A stretch of 64,000 nt of DNA from BPIH01 sp042408925 (GCA_042408925.1 JBHOQO010000139.1:4844-68843), one strand, 5' to 3'; shown: positions 18,520 through 25,878, counted from the stretch's first letter. Numbers and translations are program-made. The notes: generated by a model from the letters alone, not told the origin.

Positions 18520-20661
18520 TCAGGCCTCGATGAGGGCGATGAGGTCGCCCCGGGCGAGCTGGTCGCCGCGCCCCACGGCCAAGTCGACGACCCGGCCCGG
18601 CCCCGGAGCGGCGACGACGTGCTCCATCTTCATCGCCTCGAGGGTGACGATCGGGTCGCCGGCTTCGACGTGGTCCCCGACCGCGACGTGGACGACGCCG
18701 ACGAGGCCCGGCATCGGCGCCTCCACGACCTGGGCGCCGCCGGCGTGGCCGCGCTCGGCCGTCCGGACCGCGGCCTCGACGTCGGGCGGTGGGGCGAGCC
18801 GGAAGGCGACCGAGCGGCCCGCAACGTCGACGTGGGCAACGAGTCCGTCGACGGCCGCGGCCGGGAGGGGCTCGCCCGCCACCGAGCGGTCGTCGGCCCC
18901 TCCACCCTCCGGGTCGAGGAGGACCGTTCGAGCGGTCCCGTCCTCGGCGACGAGTCGCAGGGACGCTCCGAACGGTCGCCAGCCGCCGCCCCACGGGTCG
19001 CCGCGCCGGGCTGCCTCGGCCTCGAGCGCGCCCCGCAGGGCCTCGCCGGCCGCCCGCCAGACCGCCTCGGCCTCGCCGGCCCTTCGAACCCGTTCGGCCC
19101 AGTCGTCCGGCGGCCAGATGGCGGCGAGCGTGTCGGTTCGGGCCAGCCCCTCGCGGACGACCGGCTGCCGAACGAGCCACCGGAGGAAGCGGAGGTTCGT
19201 GACGAGCCCGAGGAGGCGGGTCGCCTCGAGGGCCGCCGCCAGCCGATCGAGGGCGGCCTCGCGGTCGGGGCCGTGGGCGGCGATCTTGGCGAGGAGCGGG
19301 TCGAACCGTCCGCCCACGACCGAGCCGACCTCGACGCCCGCGTCGACCCGTATCCCCGGCCCCTCCGGCCAGGCGAGGTCGAGAATGCGACCCGTCGCCG
19401 GCAGGAAGCCCGCCTCGGCGTCCTCGGCGTAGAGGCGGACCTCGACGGCATGGCCGCCGGCCTCGAAGGCCCGAAGGACGTCGCCCTGGTCGAGCCCGAG
19501 CGGCTCGCCGGCGGCGACCCGGAGCTGGTCGGCGACGAGGTCGCGACCCGTGACCGCCTCGGTGACGGGGTGCTCGACCTGGAGGCGGGTGTTCATCTCG
19601 AGGAAGACGAACCGGTTCGTCTCGTCGAGGAGGAACTCGCACGTTCCGGCTCCGACGTAGCCGACGGCCGACGCAAGCCGGAGGGCCGCCTCGCCGAGGG
19701 CCGCCCGCAGCTCCGGGGTCAGCCGCGGCGCCGGCGCCTCTTCGAGGATCTTCTGGTGGCGCCGCTGGAGCGAGCAGTCGCGCTCGCCCAGGTGGACGCC
19801 CCGACCGTGGGCATCGAAGAGGACCTGAACCTCGACGTGGCGAGGGTGCTCGAGGTAGCGCTCGAGGAGGAGGCGGTCGTCTCCGAAGGCCGCCCGGGCC
19901 TCCCGACGGGCCGCGGCGAGGACCGCTCCGAGACCCTCGAGGCTCCGGACGACCCGCATCCCCTTGCCGCCGCCGCCGGCCGCCGGCTTGACGATGAGCG
20001 GAGGGCCGAGTCGCTCGGCCGCGGCGAGGAGCGAGGCGTCGGATTGGTCGGCGGGGGCGTCGCCCTCGGCGACCGGGATTCCGAGGCGGCGGGCGAGCTC
20101 GCGGGCGCGGGCCTTGTCGCCCATCGCCTCGATCGCCTCGGGCGGCGGGCCGACCCAGCGGATCCCGGCGGCGAGGACGCGGCGGGCGAAGTCGGGATTC
20201 TCGGCGAGGAAGCCGTAGCCGGGGTGGAGGGCGTCGGCGCCGGCGGCGAGGGCGGCAACAACGACCTCCTCGGGGTCGAGGAGGTCGAGAGGTTCGGGCG
20301 ATGCGGACGCGGGCAGGGCCGGCCGGCCGTCGTCGACGAGGGGAAGCACGGCTTCGATCCCGAGGCGGTGGCAGGTTCGGGCGATCCGGGCCGCGATCTC
20401 GCCCCGGTTCGCGACGAAGCAGCGGCGGATCGGGCGGGCGGGTGCCGTGGCCGTCGTCTGTGCGGCCCCACGAGCGGTCGATCCCGCAGCGCCGAGCGCG
20501 GCGAGGGCGGCGACGGGCACCCGCCACCGACCGCCGACCCGCCGGGCCGGGAGGCGGCCGGCAGCGATCCAGCGCTGGACGGTTCGGGTGCTCGTCCCCA
20601 GGCGGCGCGCCGCTTCGGACGGCGAGCACTCGAACCGATCGTCAGCCGGTCGCGCGGTCAT
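18520..20661 (-). CDS. mccA: Helix-turn-helix - biotin carboxylase - BCCP fusion (acyl-CoA carboxylase alpha subunit)
   Basis: A 713-residue protein. Residues about 10-48 are a MerR/excisionase-type helix-turn-helix (SPSEAARRLGTSTRTVQRW followed by IAAGRLPARRVGGRWRVP). After an Ala-rich linker, biotin carboxylase begins at CFVANRGEIAARI and continues through HPGYGFLAEN, the ATP-grasp Gly loop GGGGKGM and EMNTRLQVEHPVTE to about residue 520. The C-terminal biotinyl domain has the biotin Lys about residue 678 (EAMKMEH). It is predicted to carboxylate biotin for methylcrotonyl-CoA carboxylase; the beta subunit lies at 29392. A GTG at 20520 could give an HTH-less form. DNA-binding fusion is highly unusual. 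Confidence 0.88.
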   Translation of the reverse strand: MTARPADDRFECSPSEAARRLGTSTRTVQRWIAAGRLPARRVGGRWRVPVAALAALGAAGSTARGAAQTTATAPARPIRRCFVANRGEIAARIARTCHRLGIEAVLPLVDDGRPALPASASPEPLDLLDPEEVVVAALAAGADALHPGYGFLAENPDFARRVLAAGIRWVGPPPEAIEAMGDKARARELARRLGIPVAEGDAPADQSDASLLAAAERLGPPLIVKPAAGGGGKGMRVVRSLEGLGAVLAAARREARAAFGDDRLLLERYLEHPRHVEVQVLFDAHGRGVHLGERDCSLQRRHQKILEEAPAPRLTPELRAALGEAALRLASAVGYVGAGTCEFLLDETNRFVFLEMNTRLQVEHPVTEAVTGRDLVADQLRVAAGEPLGLDQGDVLRAFEAGGHAVEVRLYAEDAEAGFLPATGRILDLAWPEGPGIRVDAGVEVGSVVGGRFDPLLAKIAAHGPDREAALDRLAAALEATRLLGLVTNLRFLRWLVRQPVVREGLARTDTLAAIWPPDDWAERVRRAGEAEAVWRAAGEALRGALEAEAARRGDPWGGGWRPFGASLRLVAEDGTARTVLLDPEGGGADDRSVAGEPLPAAAVDGLVAHVDVAGRSVAFRLAPPPDVEAAVRTAERGHAGGAQVVEAPMPGLVGVVHVAVGDHVEAGDPIVTLEAMKMEHVVAAPGPGRVVDLAVGRGDQLARGDLIALIEA

Positions 20662-20774
20662 GATCGCGACCCGGAGCCTGCCGGCGGCCCGATCACGCGC
20701 GTCATTCCGGGCTCCGTCGCTCGCTGCGCCGCCGCCGCCGGCTGGGGCACCAACGCTGGCTGCCGCTCGGTCAT
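20658..20774 (-). CDS. 38-residue leader ORF coupled to mccA
   Basis: ATG at 20774 lies 10 bases below a -10 box. The ORF (MTERQPALVPQPAAAAQRAT...) runs to a TGA that overlaps the carboxylase ATG as ATGA. No domain is recognisable. Position and overlap argue that ribosomes translating it re-initiate on mccA. Whether the peptide itself matters is unknown. Confidence 0.5.
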   Translation of the reverse strand: MTERQPALVPQPAAAAQRATEPGMTRVIGPPAGSGSRS

Positions 20775-20780
20775 GGCTGT

Positions 20781-20813
20781 CGCGATTGTCGCGTTTGACG
20801 CGCCCGCTCGCAA
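20781..20813 (-). promoter_or_regulatory. Promoter and two overlapping palindromes upstream of mccA
   Basis: On the minus strand: TTGCGA (-35), a 17-bp spacer, then GACAAT (-10), 10 bases before the leader ORF ATG. Two perfect 13-bp dyads overlap the spacer and -10: CGCGATTGTCGCG (20781-20793) and CGCGTTTGACGCG (20790-20802). This is a plausible operator, and the HTH domain fused to the gene product is a candidate ligand. Confidence 0.6.
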
Positions 20814-20838
20814 GCCCGGCCGACGCTTCGAGCGAGGG

Positions 20839-21657
20839 TCAGTCGGTCGGCGCGCCGTCGTCGGGCGCCCAGCTCGGGCGGCGACGATCGAGGAACGCCC
20901 GGATCCCCTCCCGCGCCTCGGCGCTCGCCCGCTGCCGGGCGAGGACCCGGGCCGTGTGCCAGCGGGCCGAGCCGTAGGAGAGCCCGCGGACCTCCCTGAC
21001 GATCGCCTTCGCCGCCCGGACGGCCGTGGGCCCGCCGGCCAGGATGTCGGCGACGACGGCGTCGACGGCCGTGTCGAGGGCCGCCGCTCCCTCGACGACC
21101 TCGTGGACGAGGCCGATCCGCTGGGCGCGGAGGGCATCGAAGCGCCGCCCGGTGACGAAGAGGGCTCGGGCCTCGCTCTCGCCGAGCTTGGCGACGACGA
21201 ACGGCGCGATGACAGCCGGCAGCAGCCCGAGCCGGACCTCGCTGAACCCGAACCGCGTCCCGCTCTCGGCGACGACGACGTCGGCGACGGCGCAGAGGCC
21301 GACGCCGCCCCCGAGGGCCGCGCCGTGGACCCGCGCCACGACCGGCACCGGGCAGGCGTCGATCGCCTCGAACATTTCGGCGATGGCGAGGGCGTCCTGC
21401 TCGTTCGCCTCGAGGTCGAGCTCGGCCGCCGCGAGCATCCCGCGGAGGTCGGCTCCCGCCGAGAAGACCGGGCCGTCGGCGGCGAGGACGACGGCCCGCA
21501 GCTCGCTCGGCGCCTCGCGGGCCAGGGCCGCGAAGGTGGACCGAAGGGCCCCGACGAGCTCGGCGTCGAAGGCGTTCCGGGTCTCGGGGCGGGCGAGGAC
21601 GACCCGGGCGACGCTGCCGCGGGGGCCGGTCCGCTCGACGCGAAGGGCAGGGCTCAC
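20839..21657 (-). CDS. Enoyl-CoA hydratase/isomerase, probably methylglutaconyl-CoA hydratase
   Basis: A 272-residue crotonase. The N-terminal VLARPETRNAFD, the oxyanion-hole loops FSAGADLRGM and HGAALGGGVGL, and the FGFSEVRLGLLPAVIAP segment are all present. Next to a carboxylase alpha subunit and HMG-CoA lyase, the likely step is hydration of 3-methylglutaconyl-CoA in leucine catabolism. This is inferred from context; the fold is certain. The GTG start sits 7 bases below a TACGAT box (leaderless), and upstream in-frame codons are disregarded. Confidence 0.85.
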   Translation of the reverse strand: MSPALRVERTGPRGSVARVVLARPETRNAFDAELVGALRSTFAALAREAPSELRAVVLAADGPVFSAGADLRGMLAAAELDLEANEQDALAIAEMFEAIDACPVPVVARVHGAALGGGVGLCAVADVVVAESGTRFGFSEVRLGLLPAVIAPFVVAKLGESEARALFVTGRRFDALRAQRIGLVHEVVEGAAALDTAVDAVVADILAGGPTAVRAAKAIVREVRGLSYGSARWHTARVLARQRASAEAREGIRAFLDRRRPSWAPDDGAPTD

Positions 21658-21664
21658 CGCCCGG

Positions 21665-21670
21665 ATCGTA
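21665..21670 (-). promoter_or_regulatory. -10 box of the enoyl-CoA hydratase gene
   Basis: TACGAT on the minus strand, 7 bases before the GTG start, with no Shine-Dalgarno. Confidence 0.45.
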
Positions 21671-21690
21671 TCAGCCACGGGTCGGCCGCT

Positions 21691-21728
21691 CGGTGCCGTG
21701 CCGGCCCCTCGGTGCCGTGCCGGCCCCT
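21691..21728. repeat. 19-bp tandem duplication with degenerate flanking copies
   Basis: CGGTGCCGTGCCGGCCCCT occurs twice in tandem. Weaker GGTGCCGT and GCGCCGTGCCGGC echoes extend to about 21775. The rest of the 319-bp gap (21658-21976) between the hydratase and the toxin-antitoxin pair holds only the promoter elements listed separately. Confidence 0.7.
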
Positions 21729-21940
21729 CGGCCATCGGTCCGGTGCCGTTTCTTCGGCCTTCGGCGCCGTGCCGGCTTGTCGGCGTTCCGGAGACGCGGC
21801 GATCCTCGTCGGGGTCGCCGGCCGTGCGGGCGCACACCGTTCCGAGAGCGCCGGCGCTGGTGACGCGCACCGACCGTGACGACTCCCGTCGTGGCCGGCC
21901 CCGGTGGACACCGTTCCCAGAGCACCACCGTGCGGATGAC

Positions 21941-21969
21941 TGGACTTAGCTAAGTCCATCAGCTACGCT
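21941..21969 (+). promoter_or_regulatory. Toxin-antitoxin promoter with 18-bp perfect palindrome
   Basis: TGGACTTAGCTAAGTCCA (21941-21958) is a perfect 18-bp palindrome, AT-richer than its surroundings. A TACGCT -10 box (21964-21969) follows, 7 bases before the antitoxin ATG. Repressor bound there would cover the -35/spacer region. This is the usual arrangement for autoregulation by a Phd/YefM antitoxin. Confidence 0.75.
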
Positions 21970-21976
21970 CCCACGC

Positions 21977-22210
21977 ATGCAGGTGAACATCCACGAAGCG
22001 AAGACGCACCTCTCACGGCTCGTCGATCGAGCGGCCGCCGGCGAGGACATCGTGATCGCCAGAGCCGGCCGGCCGGTCGCCCGCCTCGTCCGCTTCGAGC
22101 CGCCGCGTGAGGCCCGACGCCTCGGTATCTGGCGGGGTCAGGTCCGGATCGGCCCCGACTTCGACGCCGTCGATGACGCCCTCGCCGACCTCTTCGAAGG
22201 CGAGCGGTGA
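21977..22210 (+). CDS. Phd/YefM-family antitoxin
   Basis: A 77-residue protein starting MQVNIHEAKTHLSRLVDRAA and AGEDIVIARAGRPVARLV, the Phd/YefM DNA-binding fold. The C-terminal RIGPDFDAVDDALADLFEGE is the toxin-neutralising tail common in this group. Its stop overlaps the toxin GTG (GTGA). An 18-bp palindrome in the promoter is the probable autoregulatory operator. The pair looks complete. Confidence 0.92.
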   Translation: MQVNIHEAKTHLSRLVDRAAAGEDIVIARAGRPVARLVRFEPPREARRLGIWRGQVRIGPDFDAVDDALADLFEGER

Positions 22211-22584
22211 GGCTCCTCCTCGACACGCACGCGTTTCTCTGGGCACTCGCCCTGCCGGATGAACTGCGACTCGAGGCGAGACGGGCGATCGAGGATCCCC
22301 GGAACGACGTCTTCGTCAGTGCCGCATCTGCCTGGGAGATCGCGATCAAGCGCGCCCTCGGACGCCTGGAGGCGCCCGACGATCTCGGTGATGCCATCGG
22401 AGCGGTCGGCTTCGTCGAGCTGCCGATCACGATCGGGCACGCGCTCGCCGTCGAGCGGCTGGCCCGCCACCATCGCGATCCCTTCGACCGGATGCTCATC
22501 GCCCAGGCCCTCGTCGAGGGCTTGATCATCGTCACCCGCGACGCTCGCTTCGAGCCGTACGGCGTGCCCGTCCTCCGTGCTTGA
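22207..22584 (+). CDS. PIN-domain toxin (VapC-like)
   Basis: A 125-residue protein, normal PIN-toxin length. The acidic active-site residues are in place: D in LLLDTHAFLWAL, E in SAASAWEIAIK, D in HRDPFDRMLIAQAL and D in VTRDARF. It should be a Mg-dependent RNase, probably acting on tRNA or rRNA, held in check by the overlapping Phd-type antitoxin. Phd-PIN pairing of this kind is common. Confidence 0.92.
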   Translation: MRLLLDTHAFLWALALPDELRLEARRAIEDPRNDVFVSAASAWEIAIKRALGRLEAPDDLGDAIGAVGFVELPITIGHALAVERLARHHRDPFDRMLIAQALVEGLIIVTRDARFEPYGVPVLRA

Positions 22585-22670
22585 CGCGCCGGCTCGGCCG
22601 CGTGGCGCTGGCGCGGCGGGGGAGTTGGCTTTGTGCCCTCGGATGTTCGGCCGCGCTGCGGCGGCCCGCC

Positions 22671-22836
22671 CGAGTCGTTCGGCTACGGCTGCGCCCGTGG
22701 GTATCCCCTGCGAGTCGCGGCCGCCCGCCGGAGCCGGTCCATGACCGCCCGCCCGAGTCGTTCGGCTATGGCTGCCCCGGTGGGTGCCCCCTCCGAGCGG
22801 CGGCCGCCCGCCGGAGCCGGTCCATGACCGCCCGCC
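22671..22836. repeat. 83-bp tandem duplication covering the 3' end of tsaC
   Basis: Two adjacent 83-bp copies (22671-22753 and 22754-22836), about 90 percent identical. The right copy contains the last codons and stop of tsaC. The left copy repeats those codons and a stop in another frame beyond the gene end. It looks like a recent slippage or unequal-recombination event. Confidence 0.85.
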
Positions 22837-23818
22837 CGAGGCCGACCTCGGGGACGGGCTGGGCGACGATCCGATCGAGCTCGGCCGCGTCGAGGGCGTG
22901 GAGGGCGACGAAGAGGCGAGCTGCCGCCTCGACTGGGTCGCCGGTCGGGCTCAGGACTTCGACGGCGACGAAGGGACCGCCGACGGCCTCGGCGATGCGC
23001 CGTCCTTCGGCGTCGGCGGCGAGGAGGCCGAGTCGCTCGCCGGGCTTCGCCCGCGGCGTCGCGTCGGGCGCGAGCAGGACCAGCGTCGCCCGCGGGGCAT
23101 AGTGGCCCGCTGCCCGGCCGGGGGAGAGGGATCGGGCCTCGTGCTCGGGCGGGATCTCGACCGGGCCGACGACCGCTTCGAGTGCCTCGAGGGGCGTGCC
23201 GCCCGGCCGGAGGAGGACGGCCCGGTTGGGGGCGAGGAGGAGGACGGTCGATTCGACGCCGATCCGGCATGGCCCGCCGTCGAGGATGAGGCCGACCCGG
23301 CCGTCGAGCTGGCGGGCGACGTGCTCGGCCCGGGTCGGGCTGACCCGGCCGAAGCGGTTCGCCGAGGGGGCGGCAATCGGGACGCCGGCGGCCCGGATGA
23401 GGGCGAGGGCCACCGGGTGGTCGGGGATCCGGACCCCGACGGTCTCCAGGCCGGCGGTCACGACGCCCGGCACGACCCTCCGCTTCGGAACGACGAGGGT
23501 GAGGGGGCCCGGCCAGAAGCGCTGGGCGAGGGCTCGAAGGCGGGGGTCGGCGAGGGCTTCGGGCCGGACGACGGTTGCGAGGTCGGCGGGCTCGGCGAGG
23601 TGGACGATGAGGGGATCGAAGGCGGGGCGTTCCTTGATCTCGAAGATCCGGGCTGCGGCGAGCGGGTCGAGGGCGTTCGCCCCGAGACCGTAGACGGTCT
23701 CGGTCGGGAAGGCGACCGGCTCGCCGGCCCGGATCCTGGCGGCCGCCTCGGCGATCGCCGCGGGGTCGTCGCCGGGCAGGATCCGGGGTCGGGTCGAGGC
23801 GGGCTCGTCGGTCGTCAC
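22766..23818 (-). CDS. tsaC: Threonylcarbamoyl-AMP synthase (Sua5/YrdC family)
   Basis: A 350-residue Sua5-type protein. The YrdC domain spans about 18-210, with PTETVYGLGANA, the KERP motif (IKERPAFDPLIVH), FWPGPLTLVV, APSANRFGRVSPT and STVLLL. A linker PGRAAGHYAPRA leads to the smaller Sua5 domain. It makes threonylcarbamoyl-AMP for the universal t6A37 tRNA modification. The GTG start is 6 bases from a TAGACT box (leaderless). The 3' end is tandemly duplicated. Confidence 0.93.
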   Translation of the reverse strand: MTTDEPASTRPRILPGDDPAAIAEAAARIRAGEPVAFPTETVYGLGANALDPLAAARIFEIKERPAFDPLIVHLAEPADLATVVRPEALADPRLRALAQRFWPGPLTLVVPKRRVVPGVVTAGLETVGVRIPDHPVALALIRAAGVPIAAPSANRFGRVSPTRAEHVARQLDGRVGLILDGGPCRIGVESTVLLLAPNRAVLLRPGGTPLEALEAVVGPVEIPPEHEARSLSPGRAAGHYAPRATLVLLAPDATPRAKPGERLGLLAADAEGRRIAEAVGGPFVAVEVLSPTGDPVEAAARLFVALHALDAAELDRIVAQPVPEVGLGRAVMDRLRRAAAARRGHPPGQP

Positions 23819-23824
23819 GGCCCG

Positions 23825-23830
23825 AGTCTA
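23825..23830 (-). promoter_or_regulatory. -10 box of tsaC
   Basis: TAGACT on the minus strand, 6 bases before the GTG start. The same hexamer precedes the MFS transporter, UPF0182 and guaB3 genes. Confidence 0.55.
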
Positions 23831-23903
23831 CGGTCGGGTCCGGGGTCGGCGGCGGACTCGGCGATCGTCGCCCTCGGACGGCCGAGCTCGCCGCTCCATC
23901 CCC

Positions 23904-24330
23904 GTGACGGCTTCCTGGACATCTGCGGACTCGGCCTTGCGCGGGTGTCGAGCGCGACGGCCTGGCTGGACATCTCACCTCGGTCGGGCCCTTCGGTGCG
24001 CGCCATGACGGCCTGACTTGACATTTGGTGGTGCCGTCTCGCTCGGCTGCTGCGCGTGACGGCCTGGCTGGACATCTCACCTCGGTCGGGCCCTTCGGTG
24101 CGCGCCGTGACGGCCTGACTTGACATTTGGTGGTGCCTGCGGGCCTACGAGCGTGAACTGTCCAGCTACGGCGTCACGGCCGGCACCGGGCCGGTCCGAA
24201 TGCGTGAACTGTCCAGCTACGGCGTCACGGCCGGGCTGCCCGAGCCCCTGAGCTGCGAACTGTCCAGCTACGGCGTCACGGCCGGGCTGCCCGAGCCCCT
24301 GAGCTGCGAACTGTCCAGCTACGGCGTCAC
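23904..24330. repeat. 51-bp-period array with orientation switch (9 motif copies)
   Basis: Five direct copies (GTGACGGCCTGGCTGGACA and variants with GACTTGACA) start at 23904, 23953, 24005, 24056 and 24107. Four inverted copies (ACTGTCCAGCTACGGCGTCA) follow, with motif starts at 24156, 24207, 24258 and 24309. Spacings are 49, 52, 51, 51, 49, 51, 51, 51 bp, so the period runs through the orientation switch. Some inter-motif segments are themselves duplicated, others are unique. It fills the 545-bp gap between tsaC and the MOSC gene and uses the motif of the 6.4-kb array. Confidence 0.88.
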
Positions 24331-24363
24331 GGCCAGGACCTGACACGACCCCACGAACGAGCC

Positions 24364-25704
24364 TCAGCGCCTCGTGCCGCCCTCGCTCGTGCCCGTCAAC
24401 TGGACCAGGCGTCGCTCGGCGATCCGAACGAGCCCGGAGGCCACGAGCCGATCGGCCCCAAGGACGCCGGCCCGGGCGAGCCCACCAGACGGTCGCCCAC
24501 GCCCGAGCCAGCCGACCGCCGCCACGAGGTCGCAATCGAGCCCGGCCGCCAGCTCGGCGGCTCGGTGGATCAGGGCGGCTGAGATCGCCTCGGTCCCGCC
24601 CGGGGCCCCGGCCCCATCCTCGACCACGGCAAGGTGCCGAACGAGGCCGACCCGCCGCCGGGCGACGACGAGGGCTGCCCCGATCACCTCGCTGCCCGCG
24701 AGGGCGAGGAGGGCGGCGTGGCCGGGCAGATCGGGCAGCGCACGGAAGATCGCGCCGAGCGGGCCGGAGCCGCTCGACCTCCCGGCGAGGAGCGCACCGA
24801 CGACCGCCGCATCGTCGCGATCGGCCTCCCGGACGAGGACACGGCGAGCATCGATCTCGGGCGGGCGCTGAACCCGCTCGGGCTCGACGGCGAAGACCCC
24901 GAGCCGCCCGACCGAGCGGGTCGCCGGCCGCGGCACGCCCTCCGGCAGCCCCTCCCGAGGGAGCGGCAACCAGCCGACCGAGCCGACCCGCCGGAACGTG
25001 CCGACGACCCGCTCGATGAGATGCGGAACCGTCCGGAGCCCGTCGACCCAGTTGAATGCCGGCCCCAGGAGCCGCGTCGAGGCGCCGATCGCCAGCTCAC
25101 CGTCGTCGACGATCTCGACGGGCCAGCCGAGTCGGGCCGCCGCCCGCCAGCGCTCCCGGTCGGCGAAGCGCTCGGCCGTCTCGATACGATCGAGAAGGAG
25201 GTGAACGGGCGCGTCGCTGTCGGAGCGCGGCGGTAGGACCCGGATCGGATCGCCCGGTCGAACCGGCCCTTCGACGAGGACCCGCGCATAGACCCGAGCG
25301 TCGGCGGGGTGGAGCTCGGCCGAGATCCGGGCGAAGCGACCGTCGGCGAAGGAGCCGGCGATCGTCTTGCAGGGGGTGACCGGCTTGCTCAGCTCCAGGA
25401 CCAGGCGCTCGCCGACGGCGAGCCGGGTCCCGGGCGCGAGGAGCCCGAGCTCGATCCCTTCCGTCGTGAGGTTCTCGCCGCAGCTCCCGGGGACGATCGG
25501 GTGGCCCTCGGCGGCGACTCGGCGGATCGCCTCGACGGCGAAGAGGCAGACGGCCCGCAGCGGCCCCCCGTGCTCGGTCGGCTCGGCGTGGCCGTCGCCG
25601 ACGAGCCCGAGCCGCCCGACCCAGGCCTCGGCGACGGGCCGTTTCGGCACGCCGCCCGGCGAGACATTGACCTGGAGGACCCGGCCGGTGGGTTCGTCAG
25701 CCAT
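24364..25704 (-). CDS. MOSC domain protein with a C-terminal GNAT-like half
   Basis: A 446-residue protein. Residues about 1-165 are a MOSC domain (VNVSPGGVPKRPV, GLVGDGHAEPTEHGG, PIVPGSCGENLTTEGIEL, PCKTIAGSF), the sulfur-carrier fold seen in molybdenum-cofactor sulfurases and YiiM-type proteins. Residues about 170-440 look like an acetyltransferase-type domain (VREADRDDAAVVGALLAG, HAALLALAGSEVIGAALVV, VGLVRHLAVVEDG), but the fit is weaker. The ATG lies 6 bases below a TATGCT box. MOSC proteins are often single-domain, so the fusion is notable. Confidence 0.75.
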   Translation of the reverse strand: MADEPTGRVLQVNVSPGGVPKRPVAEAWVGRLGLVGDGHAEPTEHGGPLRAVCLFAVEAIRRVAAEGHPIVPGSCGENLTTEGIELGLLAPGTRLAVGERLVLELSKPVTPCKTIAGSFADGRFARISAELHPADARVYARVLVEGPVRPGDPIRVLPPRSDSDAPVHLLLDRIETAERFADRERWRAAARLGWPVEIVDDGELAIGASTRLLGPAFNWVDGLRTVPHLIERVVGTFRRVGSVGWLPLPREGLPEGVPRPATRSVGRLGVFAVEPERVQRPPEIDARRVLVREADRDDAAVVGALLAGRSSGSGPLGAIFRALPDLPGHAALLALAGSEVIGAALVVARRRVGLVRHLAVVEDGAGAPGGTEAISAALIHRAAELAAGLDCDLVAAVGWLGRGRPSGGLARAGVLGADRLVASGLVRIAERRLVQLTGTSEGGTRR

Positions 25705-25710
25705 GCGCCG

Positions 25711-25716
25711 AGCATA
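25711..25716 (-). promoter_or_regulatory. -10 box of the MOSC gene
   Basis: TATGCT on the minus strand, 6 bases before the ATG, with no Shine-Dalgarno. Confidence 0.5.
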
Positions 25717-25776
25717 CGGAGCAAACGGGCGCCGTGCCCGACCGGGGTGGTCGGCTGCCTGCTCCTGCTATCGTCG

Positions 25777-25878
25777 ATGGGACTTCGGCCCGGAAGGAGG
25801 AGGACGGTCTCGCGGATGGCACCGAACGGAGCGTCATCGAGCGCCAGCAACCGGCCGTGCGCCGACCGGCGGCGATGA
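25777..25878 (+). CDS. 33-codon upstream ORF overlapping the VOC gene (doubtful)
   Basis: MGLRPGRRRTVSRMAPNGAS..., closing with a TGA that overlaps the VOC-gene ATG (ATGA). A TATCGT box lies 2 bases before its ATG, which is too close for a standard leaderless start, so the true start may be the inner ATG. Included because the same overlap recurs at mccA and guaA. Confidence 0.25.
   Translation: MGLRPGRRRTVSRMAPNGASSSASNRPCADRRR

Noticed and set aside
18619..21879. A 1086-codon open frame on the plus strand opposite the carboxylase/hydratase operon
   Set aside because: Gly/Asp/Arg-rich antisense shadow of well-supported genes, produced by high GC; no domains.
23904..24330. Could the regular arrays be CRISPR loci?
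   Set aside because: Motifs are short and variable, invert within the array, some spacers are duplicated, the repeat-spacer period is shorter than usual, and no cas gene is in the window.
23815..24535. Minus-strand open frames with 17-residue repeats through the 24-kb array as protein-coding genes
   Set aside because: The frame changes within the array, the motif is conserved in both orientations (DNA-level), and no promoter, start signal or domain supports translation.
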